A DNA stretch of 64,000 nt from Clostridiales bacterium oral taxon 876 str. F0540 (lineage in GTDB: Bacteria > Bacillota > Clostridia > Clostridiales > Clostridiaceae): the NCBI GenBank assembly GCA_000466585.1, contig KE993464.1, positions 405,985 through 469,984 on the forward strand. The letters run 5' to 3'. A program made the translations under genes and the position numbers. Position 1 is the first letter of the stretch, and the number at the start of each line of letters is the position of its first letter. Of this stretch, positions 18,742 to 26,219 are shown one piece after another. The notes beneath the pieces are model-generated. The model did not search any database. It was not told the origin of the DNA and worked only from the letters and a program-made list of their open reading frames with translations.

Positions 18742-19515
18742 GTGATTTATATAACACTAGATATTTTTTATTCAATTTTCATATTTATATTTGGCCTTTT
18801 AATCGGTAGTTTCCTAAACGTCTGCATCTACAGAATTCCTAAGGGAGAATCAATAGCCTTTCCCCCTTCACATTGCACAAGCTGCAATACAAGACTTAAA
18901 TTTCTTGATTTATTTCCTGTTTTAAGTTATGTGTTTTTAAAAGGAAAGTGCAGATACTGTGGTGAAATAATTTCACCAAGGTATGCAATAATTGAAATGC
19001 TGACTGGCTTGTTGTTTTTAGGAACTTTTTTATGCTATGGGCTAAGCATTCAAACTCTTAAATACATAATTTTAATAAGCTTCATGATAGTGATTGGCAT
19101 GATTGACTTTGATACCACAGACGTATATTCAGTTACTACCTACAGCGGAATTGCTGTTGGAGTAATTTTTATTATAGTTAGTTATTTTACAACGGGCTCT
19201 GTTTATACATATTTATACGGCGGTCTATTAGCAGGAGGGATTATTGCTTTAATAATTGTGCTAACTAATGGAATGGGTTGGGGTGATTTTGAAATCTGTC
19301 TTATGAGCGGTCTGTACTTAGGTTTTGCAAATTCTATAGTAATGCTTTTAGCGGCTTTTATATTAGGAGGCATAATAGGAGCGTTCCTTATAATAACCAA
19401 GAGAAAAACTAAAAAGGATTACATTCCCTTTGGACCTTATATTGTGCTTGGAACAGTGATTTCACTATTTTTTGGTGATAAGATTATTTTATGGTATTTG
19501 AGTTTTCTACATTGA
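18742..19515 (+). CDS. pilD: Prepilin peptidase / N-methyltransferase
   Basis: A 257-residue membrane aspartyl protease that cleaves prepilin leaders and methylates the new N-terminus. The N-terminal domain has the GSFLNVCIYRIP motif and a zinc site CTSC (45, 48) with CRYC (70, 73). Catalytic aspartates are in the IDFDTTDV segment (122-124) and GWGD (D182). About seven to eight membrane helices. The GTG at 18742 lacks a strong ribosome site, so the exact start is uncertain. It is separated from the operon by a terminator but clearly belongs to the locus. Confidence 0.93.
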   Translation: MIYITLDIFYSIFIFIFGLLIGSFLNVCIYRIPKGESIAFPPSHCTSCNTRLKFLDLFPVLSYVFLKGKCRYCGEIISPRYAIIEMLTGLLFLGTFLCYGLSIQTLKYIILISFMIVIGMIDFDTTDVYSVTTYSGIAVGVIFIIVSYFTTGSVYTYLYGGLLAGGIIALIIVLTNGMGWGDFEICLMSGLYLGFANSIVMLLAAFILGGIIGAFLIITKRKTKKDYIPFGPYIVLGTVISLFFGDKIILWYLSFLH

Positions 19516-19569
19516 CAAAACATAAATCTTTCATTACAATAATATAAATAAATTAAATATTGCATTTTA

Positions 19570-19634
19570 ACTCGTATATCCCCTGAATATGGCAGGGAGT
19601 ATCTACCGGAAGCCGTAAATTTCCGACTATGAGT
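19570..19634 (+). ncRNA. Purine (guanine) riboswitch aptamer
   Basis: The sequence matches the purine riboswitch consensus: P1 strands ACTCGTA (19570-19576) and TATGAGT (19628-19634), the loop phrases GAATATGG and TCTACC, and CCGTAAAT ahead of CCGACTATG. The base before TATG in GACTATG is C, which in this family specifies guanine or hypoxanthine, not adenine. It lies in the leader of guaB and should lower guaBA expression when guanine is abundant. Confidence 0.93.
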
Positions 19635-19656
19635 GATTTATAGCTATGCATTTGCT

Positions 19657-19708
19657 GCATACTAATTTCACTTATGGTTTTTTTATAAGTGAAGTTGGTA
19701 TGCTTTTT
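19657..19708 (+). terminator. Riboswitch expression-platform terminator
   Basis: Eighteen-bp stem (19657-19674 with 19686-19703, two G-T pairs) followed by TTTTTATTTTAT. It lies between the aptamer and guaB, as expected for transcriptional control by ligand-induced termination. Confidence 0.92.
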
Positions 19709-19771
19709 ATTTTATATAAATGCAGCTTCTGGGAAAATCACAAATAATTATAAAGAAAGGAAGTTGAAAAA

Positions 19772-21223
19772 ATGGCAGTAATTTTGAAACAAGCTTATAC
19801 CTTTGATGACGTTCTATTAGTACCCCAAAAATCCGAGGTGCTTCCAAAGGATGTAATACTTGAAACTAACTTAACAAAGACCATTAAGCTTAACATCCCT
19901 TTGATAAGCGCAGGAATGGATACTGTTACAGAATCTAAGATGGCTATTGCTATGGCTAGAGAGGGCGGAATTGGAATCATACACAAGAATATGAGCATCG
20001 AAAGACAAGCAACAGAAGTGGACAAGGTTAAGAGGCAGGAAAATGGAGTTATAAGCGATCCTTTTTCACTTGCACCGGAAAATACAATTGAAGATGCTTT
20101 AGCTCTTATGAGCAAATATAGAATCTCAGGGGTTCCTGTAACAGTTGAAGGAAAGCTGGTTGGGATTTTGACTAATAGGGATATTATTTTTGAAAATGAC
20201 TATACTAAGGCTATTTCAGAGGTAATGACTTACGAGAATCTTATTACTGCAGCAGAGGATACTACTATCCAAGAAGCCAAAGAAATATTAAAAAGGCATA
20301 AGATAGAAAAACTTCCTTTAGTAGATAGAATGAATAATTTAAGAGGACTTATAACCATTAAAGATATCGATAAGGCAATTAAATTTCCTAATGCTGCAAA
20401 GGACTTTAGAGGAAGACTTTTGTGTGGTGCAGCCGTAGGAGTAAGCAATGATATGATGGAAAGAGTGGAAGCTCTTTATAAAGCAGGTGTGGATGTTATT
20501 GTAATTGATACAGCACATGGACACTCTTTTGGAGTTACAGAAGCTGTCAGAAAAATTAAGAAAAGCTATCCAGAACTTCAGGTTATTGCAGGAAATGTTG
20601 CAACAGCAGAAGCAACTAGAGACTTAATTGAAGCTGGCGTGGATTGTGTTAAGGTCGGAATAGGACCAGGCTCAATATGTACAACAAGAGTTGTTGCTGG
20701 AGTGGGAGTACCTCAGCTGACAGCAGTTATGGATTGTGTAGAAGAGGCTAAGAAGCATGATATACCTGTAATTGCTGATGGAGGAATTAAGTACTCTGGT
20801 GACGTTGTTAAGGCTTTAGCGGCAGGAGCAAAGATTGTTATGATGGGATCATTGTTTGCAGGCTGTGAGGAAGCTCCGGGAGAAATGGAAGTTTATCAGG
20901 GCAGAAGCTATAAAAGCTATAGAGGAATGGGCTCCTTAAGTGCAATGGCTCAAGGCAGCAAGGATAGATATTTCCAAGAAGGAAATAAAAAGCTTGTTCC
21001 GGAAGGAATTGAAGGAAGAGTACCTTATAAAGGCTATGTATCAGAAACAATTTATCAGCTTCTTGGAGGCTTGCGCTCAGGCATGGGTTACGTTGGGGCT
21101 GCTAATTTAGAGGAACTTAATGCTAGAGCAGTATTTGTTGTTCAAACAGCATCCGGACTTAGAGAAAGTCACCCTCATGATATAGTTATAACAAAGGAAG
21201 CACCTAACTACAGTGTAAATTAA
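19772..21223 (+). CDS. guaB: IMP dehydrogenase
   Basis: A 483-residue enzyme that oxidises IMP to XMP with NAD+, the committed step to GMP. A TIM-barrel is interrupted by a CBS pair (about 92-205). The catalytic loop GPGSICTTRVVAGVG contains the active cysteine near residue 302, and the flap motif RGMGSLSAM is intact. ATG follows AAAGGAAG. Controlled by the guanine riboswitch upstream and transcribed with guaA 12 bp downstream. Confidence 0.98.
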   Translation: MAVILKQAYTFDDVLLVPQKSEVLPKDVILETNLTKTIKLNIPLISAGMDTVTESKMAIAMAREGGIGIIHKNMSIERQATEVDKVKRQENGVISDPFSLAPENTIEDALALMSKYRISGVPVTVEGKLVGILTNRDIIFENDYTKAISEVMTYENLITAAEDTTIQEAKEILKRHKIEKLPLVDRMNNLRGLITIKDIDKAIKFPNAAKDFRGRLLCGAAVGVSNDMMERVEALYKAGVDVIVIDTAHGHSFGVTEAVRKIKKSYPELQVIAGNVATAEATRDLIEAGVDCVKVGIGPGSICTTRVVAGVGVPQLTAVMDCVEEAKKHDIPVIADGGIKYSGDVVKALAAGAKIVMMGSLFAGCEEAPGEMEVYQGRSYKSYRGMGSLSAMAQGSKDRYFQEGNKKLVPEGIEGRVPYKGYVSETIYQLLGGLRSGMGYVGAANLEELNARAVFVVQTASGLRESHPHDIVITKEAPNYSVN

Positions 21224-21235
21224 GGGAGGAACTAA

Positions 21236-22765
21236 ATGAGAGAACTTATTTTAATTATAGATTTTGGTGGACAATATAATCAGCTTATAGCGAGACGTGT
21301 TAGAGAAGCAGGAGTATACTGCGAGATTGTTCCATATACTTATACTTTAGAAAAAATAAAAGAAAAAGATCCAAAAGGTATAATTTTCACAGGCGGACCT
21401 AATAGTGTATACGGGGAAGGAGCACCAAGGGTCGACAAGAATATATTTGATTTAGACATACCTGTCCTTGGAATTTGTTATGGACAACAGTTAATGGCTT
21501 ACACTTTAGGCGGCGAAGTTGCAAGCGCAAAAATAAGGGAATACGGAAAAACTGAGGTTGTTCTAAACAGCGAAAGTAAGCTTTTTAAAGATATAAATTT
21601 GAAAGAGCAGTGCTGGATGAGCCATACTGATTTTGTTGCTAAAGTTCCTGAGAATTTTAGTATCATAGCAAGTACAAATGGCTGTGAAGCAGCGGCTATG
21701 GCAAATGATAATAAAAAACTGTATGGAGTTCAGTTTCATCCAGAGGTAGAACATACGCCTTTTGGTCAAAAGATGCTTACAAACTTTTTATATAATGTCT
21801 GCGAAGTAAAAGGGGATTGGTCAATGTCTTCTTTTGCAGAGGAGAAAGTAAAAGCAATTAAGGAAATAGTAGGAGATAAAAAGGTTATTTGTGCTTTATC
21901 CGGTGGAGTAGATTCTTCTGTAGCAGCTGTTATGGTGCATAAGGCCATAGGAAAGAATTTAACCTGTGTATTTGTTGATCATGGTCTTCTAAGAAAAGAC
22001 GAGGGAGATCAGGTTGAAAAGATTTTTAAACAGCAGTTTGATATGAACCTTATAAGAGTTAATGCAGAGGAAAGATTTTTAGGAAAGCTTAAAGGAGTAA
22101 GCGAGCCTGAGAAGAAGAGAAAAATAATCGGTGAAGAATTTATAAGAGTTTTTGAAGAAGAAGCCAACAAGCTTGGACAAATAGATTTCCTAGTGCAAGG
22201 AACTATATACCCTGATGTAGTAGAAAGCGGTACCGGAACTTCAGCGGTAATAAAAAGCCATCATAATGTTGGAGGTCTTCCTGAAGATTTAGGCTTTAAA
22301 CTTATTGAACCATTAAGAGAACTATTTAAAGATGAGGTTAGAAAAGTTGGAGAAGAACTTGGAATTCCTCATAATTTAGTTTGGAGACAGCCTTTCCCGG
22401 GTCCAGGACTTGCAATTAGAGTTTTAGGGGAGGTAACAGAGGATAAGCTTTCAATTGTAAGAGAAGCAGATGCGATTTTTAGAGAAGAAGTTGCTTTAAA
22501 CGGATTAGAAAATAAAATATGGCAGTACTTTGCTTGTCTTCCAAACATTCAATCAGTAGGAGTTATGGGAGACGAGAGAACCTATTGCCACACCATAGCA
22601 TTAAGAGCTGTAACGAGCTCCGATGGAATGACCTCTGACTGGGCTCACATACCATATGAGGTACTAGATAAGGTTTCAAGGAGAATAGTAAACGAGGTTA
22701 AGGGAGTAAATCGTATTGTTTATGATGTAACTTCAAAGCCACCGGCTACTATTGAGTGGGAATAG
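21236..22765 (+). CDS. guaA: GMP synthase (glutamine-hydrolysing)
   Basis: A 509-residue cytoplasmic enzyme that amidates XMP to GMP. The N-terminal class I glutamine amidotransferase has GICYGQQ (nucleophile Cys) and FHPEVEHT. The ATP-pyrophosphatase domain has SGGVDSS and FVDHGLLRKDEGD, and the C-terminal dimer domain ends TSKPPATIEWE. The last codons coincide with the attachment site of the integrated element, and the reading frame is preserved. The 3' end of guaA is a known integration hotspot for genomic islands. Confidence 0.98.
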   Translation: MRELILIIDFGGQYNQLIARRVREAGVYCEIVPYTYTLEKIKEKDPKGIIFTGGPNSVYGEGAPRVDKNIFDLDIPVLGICYGQQLMAYTLGGEVASAKIREYGKTEVVLNSESKLFKDINLKEQCWMSHTDFVAKVPENFSIIASTNGCEAAAMANDNKKLYGVQFHPEVEHTPFGQKMLTNFLYNVCEVKGDWSMSSFAEEKVKAIKEIVGDKKVICALSGGVDSSVAAVMVHKAIGKNLTCVFVDHGLLRKDEGDQVEKIFKQQFDMNLIRVNAEERFLGKLKGVSEPEKKRKIIGEEFIRVFEEEANKLGQIDFLVQGTIYPDVVESGTGTSAVIKSHHNVGGLPEDLGFKLIEPLRELFKDEVRKVGEELGIPHNLVWRQPFPGPGLAIRVLGEVTEDKLSIVREADAIFREEVALNGLENKIWQYFACLPNIQSVGVMGDERTYCHTIALRAVTSSDGMTSDWAHIPYEVLDKVSRRIVNEVKGVNRIVYDVTSKPPATIEWE

Positions 22766-22767
22766 AA
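22754..22767 (+). other. Left attachment site (attL) of element 1
   Basis: The 14-bp sequence GAGTGGGAATAGAA covers the last codons and stop of guaA. An exact copy is at 44250-44263. The two bracket a block that begins with an integrase gene, as expected for site-specific integration. Confidence 0.85.
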
Positions 22768-22773
22768 TCTATA

Positions 22774-22818
22774 AAGTTCGCAAGCCTTATAAAATAAGGG
22801 TTTGCGGACTTTTCTTTT
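22774..22818. terminator. Hairpin terminator between guaA and int1
   Basis: Long imperfect stem, 22774-22790 with 22794-22811 (AAGTTCGCAA and TTTGCGGACTT arms), then TTTCTTTT. It lies just inside the element and closes guaA and the convergent integrase gene. Confidence 0.85.
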
Positions 22819-22840
22819 AAGCTGTGATTCTAATTTGATT

Positions 22841-23908
22841 CTACTTTAATTTTTCAAGGGCATCTACTACTTTATTTTGCTTATTAGGATACAAATGAGA
22901 GTATGTATTTAATGTAGTTTCTATCTTTTCATGACCTAAGCGTTCAGCTATTAATAAAGGTGTGAAACCTAGTTCAACTAATAATGAAGCATGGCTGTGT
23001 CTTAGATCATGAAGCCTGATTCTTTTAACGCTTGCTTTTTTACAACCTCTATCCATTTCATGATGCAAGAAATACTTAGTGAAGGGGAATATCCTATCAT
23101 TAGGTTTAATATCGTAAAGAGTATTAATATAACTCTTCAAATCTTCACATAAGAAATCTGTTATTGGTATAACTCTATTACTCTTTGGTGTTTTAGGAGC
23201 TGTTACCACATCTTCTTTTCCTAATCTTTGTATTGATTTATTAATGGTTATAGTCTTGTTATAAAAATCTATATCAGCTAGAGTAAGAGCCATTAATTCT
23301 CCAATTCTCATGCCAGTCCAATATAAAGTTTCAAAAGCTATTTTGGATTGAGGTTTGTCCGAAACACATTCAATGAACTTTATATATTCTTCTTTTGTCC
23401 AAAATAGCATCTCTTCTGCATTTTTCTTACCCATACTGCCGGCTTTATGGCAAGGGTTCTCCTTTAAATCATAGTACTTAACAGCATAATTAAATATAGC
23501 AACTAACTGATTGTTAATTGCTTTAAGGTAGGTTTCAGAATAGTCCTTTTCATCCTTCATCAACTTATTTTGCCACTTTCTTATATGTGTAGCCTTAATT
23601 GTATTTATAGGCATGTTTTTAAAGTAAGGAAGAATCTTTAACTCTATCATATATTTCTTATTAGCTATAGTAGACTTTCTAAGCCTATTCTCCATATCTT
23701 CAAAATATAATTCCACTAAAGATCCAAAGGACATATCAGGATTGGCCTGCTGTTTACTCAGAAACTCTCTTTCCCACTCCAATGCTTCTCCCTTTTTCTT
23801 AAAACCTCTTTTAAGTTTCTTCTTCTTTTCACCTGTCCAAGTAGTGTAATAAAACTGTACATACCAGGTGCCTTGTTTTTCGTCTTTATATGCAGGAATA
23901 ATAATCAC
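22841..23908 (-). CDS. int: Tyrosine recombinase (integrase) of element 1
   Basis: Up to 355 residues, with an AP2-like arm-binding N-terminus (GTWYVQFYYTTWTGEKKKK), a SAM-like core-binding domain and the catalytic domain: Arg in WTGMRIGELMAL, HDLRHSH, LGHEKIETT and Tyr in TLNTYSHLYP. It should catalyse integration and excision at the guaA site 70 bp away. It is clearly homologous to the second integrase at 44337. The only GTG (23908) abuts AAGGGG with no spacer. An in-frame ATT at 23897-23899 aligns with the ATG of the second integrase and has normal spacing, so the true start is unsettled. Confidence 0.95.
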   Translation of the reverse strand: MIIIPAYKDEKQGTWYVQFYYTTWTGEKKKKLKRGFKKKGEALEWEREFLSKQQANPDMSFGSLVELYFEDMENRLRKSTIANKKYMIELKILPYFKNMPINTIKATHIRKWQNKLMKDEKDYSETYLKAINNQLVAIFNYAVKYYDLKENPCHKAGSMGKKNAEEMLFWTKEEYIKFIECVSDKPQSKIAFETLYWTGMRIGELMALTLADIDFYNKTITINKSIQRLGKEDVVTAPKTPKSNRVIPITDFLCEDLKSYINTLYDIKPNDRIFPFTKYFLHHEMDRGCKKASVKRIRLHDLRHSHASLLVELGFTPLLIAERLGHEKIETTLNTYSHLYPNKQNKVVDALEKLK

Positions 23909-23933
23909 CCCCTTAAATAGCAGGATAATAATA

Positions 23934-24434
23934 TTATTGATATTTCTTTATTAGTTCCAACAACATGAATTGCATGTACGATTTGTAACTATTACGTAAG
24001 TTATCAAAGTCATTCAGAGGAACTTTAACAGTAATGTTATTATAGGATAATATATAGCAGGATTGTTTTATATCACAATTTGAACAGTTCAGTTCTGTAC
24101 CATCTATGTAATTACAACCAACAATATCAGCCTTATCCTCTTTGGGACAATTGAACTCTTGAAAATAACAACCAAGAAGGTTTAATTGTTCTCTAAATAA
24201 TCTTGATTCTTCTATCTTTTGTTTAATTTCTTCATATCCTAATAGATAAAGGACGTTTGTATCTAAAGCCTTCGCTATATCTTCTAATAAGCTAATAGGT
24301 ACTTCAATCTCTCCGCTTTCATATTTTTGTACAGTACTTTCAGCTTTATTAAGAATTTTGGATAACTGCTTTTGAGTTAATTTCTTGCTCTTTCTTTTTT
24401 CTCTTATTCGATCTGCTACTGTTTGATTAATCAA
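23934..24434 (-). CDS. XRE-family repressor with cysteine-rich C-terminus
   Basis: About 166 residues, starting at a TTG that is 8 bases after AAGGTGG. The N-terminal HTH_3 domain reads TQKQLSKILNKAESTVQKYE and continues into a typical XRE tail. The C-terminal half has a cluster of six cysteines (GCYF, FNCP, VGCN, LNCSNC, QSC), suggesting a metal or redox site, which is unusual for a lysogeny-type repressor. It is divergent from the 24726 gene and probably keeps int and the replication genes off. An upstream GTG (24443 or 24446) is an alternative start. Confidence 0.8.
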   Translation of the reverse strand: MINQTVADRIREKRKSKKLTQKQLSKILNKAESTVQKYESGEIEVPISLLEDIAKALDTNVLYLLGYEEIKQKIEESRLFREQLNLLGCYFQEFNCPKEDKADIVGCNYIDGTELNCSNCDIKQSCYILSYNNITVKVPLNDFDNLRNSYKSYMQFMLLELIKKYQ

Positions 24435-24725
24435 AAAGTTCACCACCTTCTTAAAATAATTTAGCATAAAAAATATAAATAATCAAGAAAATAAAACGAA
24501 AATATAGACAAACAATAAAAAACTATATATAATAAAATAAAAAAATACTAATAATACGTGTGGTTAATTAAAACAATAGTATAAGTATTAAAATGGCGGT
24601 GGTTTGTTAATTAAAGAATTTGGATATTAAAACTTTAGAAATTTATTACAAGTAAAAACAAAGTGAGTATTAGTTAGAAGTTTAAATTCATTAATTAGTA
24701 AGATTGAAACAAGGAGGCATAAAAT

Positions 24726-24926
24726 ATGAGCTATTTAACAGTTACAGATGTTAGAAGAATTTTAGGAATAAGTGCATCAAAAGCATATGTGATAATTAGA
24801 CAGCTTAATAATGAATTGAAGGAGAAAGGATATATTGTTGTTGCTGGTAAGGTGCCTAAAAAGTATTTTATGGAAAAGTATTATTGTGATGTAGATGAAT
24901 TAAAAGAAGAATTGAAGGCTATGTGA
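24726..24926 (+). CDS. Small HTH protein, excisionase-like
   Basis: A 66-residue protein with a MerR/excisionase-type helix-turn-helix (TVTDVRRILGISASKAYVII) and a basic middle part. The ribosome site is AAGGAGG. Proteins of this size and position, divergent from the repressor and near the integrase, usually act as Xis or as early activators. The specific role is inferred. Confidence 0.65.
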   Translation: MSYLTVTDVRRILGISASKAYVIIRQLNNELKEKGYIVVAGKVPKKYFMEKYYCDVDELKEELKAM

Positions 24927-24953
24927 TTATAGAAAGCTGATAGCTTTCTTAGA

Positions 24954-24968
24954 TGTCAAATCCGACAG
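24954..24968 (+). repeat. Dispersed site TGTCAAATCCGACAG, copy 1
   Basis: Exact 15-bp sequence also found at 32377-32391 and, inverted, at 30397-30411. It has TGTC-N6-GACA dyad symmetry and lies between the 24726 and 25130 genes. Probably a binding site for an element-encoded protein. Confidence 0.65.
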
Positions 24969-25063
24969 TTAAGTTCAATGGAATTATTTATATACTTTGT
25001 TTTATATGAATTGAAGTTTAATTGAGTTAATAAATTTAATTATTAGAAGCGTGTAAGAATTAA

Positions 25064-25121
25064 AGGCTCTTTTGCAAATGTTGCGGGGAGCCTAAATTTA
25101 ACTTTAAAACTGCAAAAGGAG
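25064..25121 (+). promoter_or_regulatory. Leader hairpin that can compete for the ribosome binding site
   Basis: A nested hairpin (AGGCTC 25064-25069 with GAGCCT 25088-25093; GCAA with TTGC inside) precedes the 25130 gene. Part of it, TTTTGCA at 25070-25076, is also complementary to TGCAAAA at 25111-25117, which adjoins the AAGGAG ribosome site. The alternative pairings could control translation; this is inferred from sequence only. Confidence 0.35.
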
Positions 25122-25129
25122 AAATATTC

Positions 25130-25588
25130 ATGCATTGCATATTTGAATGTAAAGGAGAATGTACTGTGGTTTCACCTGTTCTTGCAAAAGCCATAGGTCT
25201 TAATGAAGCTATAATTCTTCAAAAGCTTAATGACTTAATAGAGCTGAATAAGAATGATAGTAGATATTTAAAAGAAGGGTCAATTTGGACTAATAAATCT
25301 GTAGCAGCTTTATGTGAGAAATACTTTCCTTACATGAGTTTAAGTACTGTGAAAAGAGCTATATCCAAATTGAAGAAGCTGAACTTGATTAAAGTAAAGA
25401 GATATTATAGTGAGGAAGTAAAGAGTAGTACTAATTGGTATTCTTTAAATTATGATGCTATTGAAAGCATGATTGTAATAGATGATAAGTTTACAGAGCT
25501 AGAAGAGTCATTTGTTTTAGGAAAGGGTCAAAATGAACCAATAACTGATGAGTTATTGATTATAGAATTAGAAGAGATAGAAATATAA
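25130..25588 (+). CDS. Winged-helix protein, phage replisome-organiser-like
   Basis: A 152-residue protein. After a short Cys-containing start (MHCIFECKGEC), the central part (LNEAIILQKLNDLIE ... YMSLSTVKRAISKLKKLNLIKV) is a winged helix-turn-helix like the N-terminal domain of phage replisome organisers and helix-turn-helix_36 proteins. It lacks a DnaD-type C-terminal domain. The start has a clear AAAAGGAG site. It lies upstream of the Rep gene, so a role in replication or its control is plausible but not shown. Confidence 0.65.
   Translation: MHCIFECKGECTVVSPVLAKAIGLNEAIILQKLNDLIELNKNDSRYLKEGSIWTNKSVAALCEKYFPYMSLSTVKRAISKLKKLNLIKVKRYYSEEVKSSTNWYSLNYDAIESMIVIDDKFTELEESFVLGKGQNEPITDELLIIELEEIEI
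25526..25539 (+). repeat. Dispersed site GGTCAAAATGAACC, copy 1
   Basis: Inside the 3' part of the 25130 gene. The identical 14-mer recurs at 28786-28799, and relatives occur at 25628, 27781 and 27854. Confidence 0.5.
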
Positions 25589-25627
25589 AGATTAGTTGAC
25601 AAGAAGCTTATGTAAGAAATAATAACA

Positions 25628-25641
25628 GGTTCAAAATGATC
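25628..25641 (+). repeat. Dispersed GGTTCAAAATGA-type site, copy 2
   Basis: GGTTCAAAATGATC, a near relative of the 14-mer at 25526, about 40 bp after the stop of the 25130 gene. Confidence 0.45.
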
Positions 25642-25665
25642 TAATTTATGGATGAATAAAGTAAG

Positions 25666-25758
25666 ATGAGGTATCTTGATATTTTTAAAAGTGATGAAAA
25701 ATCATTAATAGATAATAGACAAGTTTCAAAGATTATAGGTGAGAAGCATGAGCATTAA
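25666..25758 (+). pseudogene. N-terminal remnant of a Rha/antirepressor-like phage protein
   Basis: Thirty codons from ATG to TAA. The phrase IDNRQVSKIIGEKHEH resembles the start of Rha-family phage regulators (VDSREVAEMIGKRH...). The frame continues for nine codons past the stop with FGGIRNYIK, also Rha-like, and then loses similarity at a terminator. Probably a degraded regulator; the match is short. Confidence 0.45.
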
Positions 25759-25788
25759 TTTGGAGGTATCAGAAATTATATAAAAGCT

Positions 25789-25826
25789 AATATGACTCCA
25801 CAATTTTGCAGAGTCATATTATTTTT
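25789..25826 (+). terminator. Terminator after the Rha-like remnant
   Basis: Perfect 10-bp stem AATATGACTC / GAGTCATATT (25789-25798, 25811-25820) followed by ATTTTTG. Confidence 0.85.
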
Positions 25827-25968
25827 GTATAAAGTGTTCACATAAATATTTAAAATAAAGATAAGCTTTTTTATTTATTAACTAAATTAGAATTATACTT
25901 AGTATCAAATAACATGATAGGAGAAAAGGTTTTTTATTTACGCAACATATATTACAAAGTTTTATGAA

Positions 25969-26070
25969 ATGGAGGAGCAACTTAAGTTAAAGGGATTAAA
26001 TTGTACACAAACATATGCTGATGCTTTAAGGTTCGCTGCGGAAATAGAAGAAAGAAGACAAAATAAATAG
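25969..26070 (+). CDS. Small hypothetical protein (33 residues)
   Basis: ATG to TAG encoding MEEQLKLKGLNCTQTYADAL and a charged helical tail (RFAAEIEERRQNK). Similar tiny helical proteins are common in clostridial phages and plasmids. Its ribosome site is not convincing, and the frame is open upstream without a start, so it may be the end of a decayed gene. Function unknown. Confidence 0.35.
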   Translation: MEEQLKLKGLNCTQTYADALRFAAEIEERRQNK

Positions 26071-26076
26071 AAATTA

Positions 26077-26201
26077 AATTTCCAGTAAAAGAGCATGATC
26101 TTTATGGGGTGACCCTTATTACTATATAGGTATACTATATAAAGCTAGTAATATCAATGGCTTTGAAGCATTTTGAGTGCTTCAAAGCCTAACTGGAAAT
26201 T
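26077..26201 (+). other. Candidate replication origin upstream of rep
   Basis: Two nested inverted repeats: an outer 10-bp pair AATTTCCAGT / ACTGGAAATT (26077-26086, 26192-26201) and an inner perfect 12-bp hairpin GGCTTTGAAGCA / TGCTTCAAAGCC (26159-26170, 26178-26189) with a 7-base loop. The block also holds GGGGTGACCC. It ends 18 bp before a replication-protein-like gene and has no T-run, so it fits a rolling-circle double-strand origin better than a terminator. Inference from structure and position. Confidence 0.5.
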
Positions 26202-26219
26202 AGCATAGGAGGTACGGAT

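Noticed and set aside
22841..23908. Integrase as part of a conjugative element
   Set aside because: No relaxase, coupling protein, VirB4-like ATPase or other transfer gene is found in either element.
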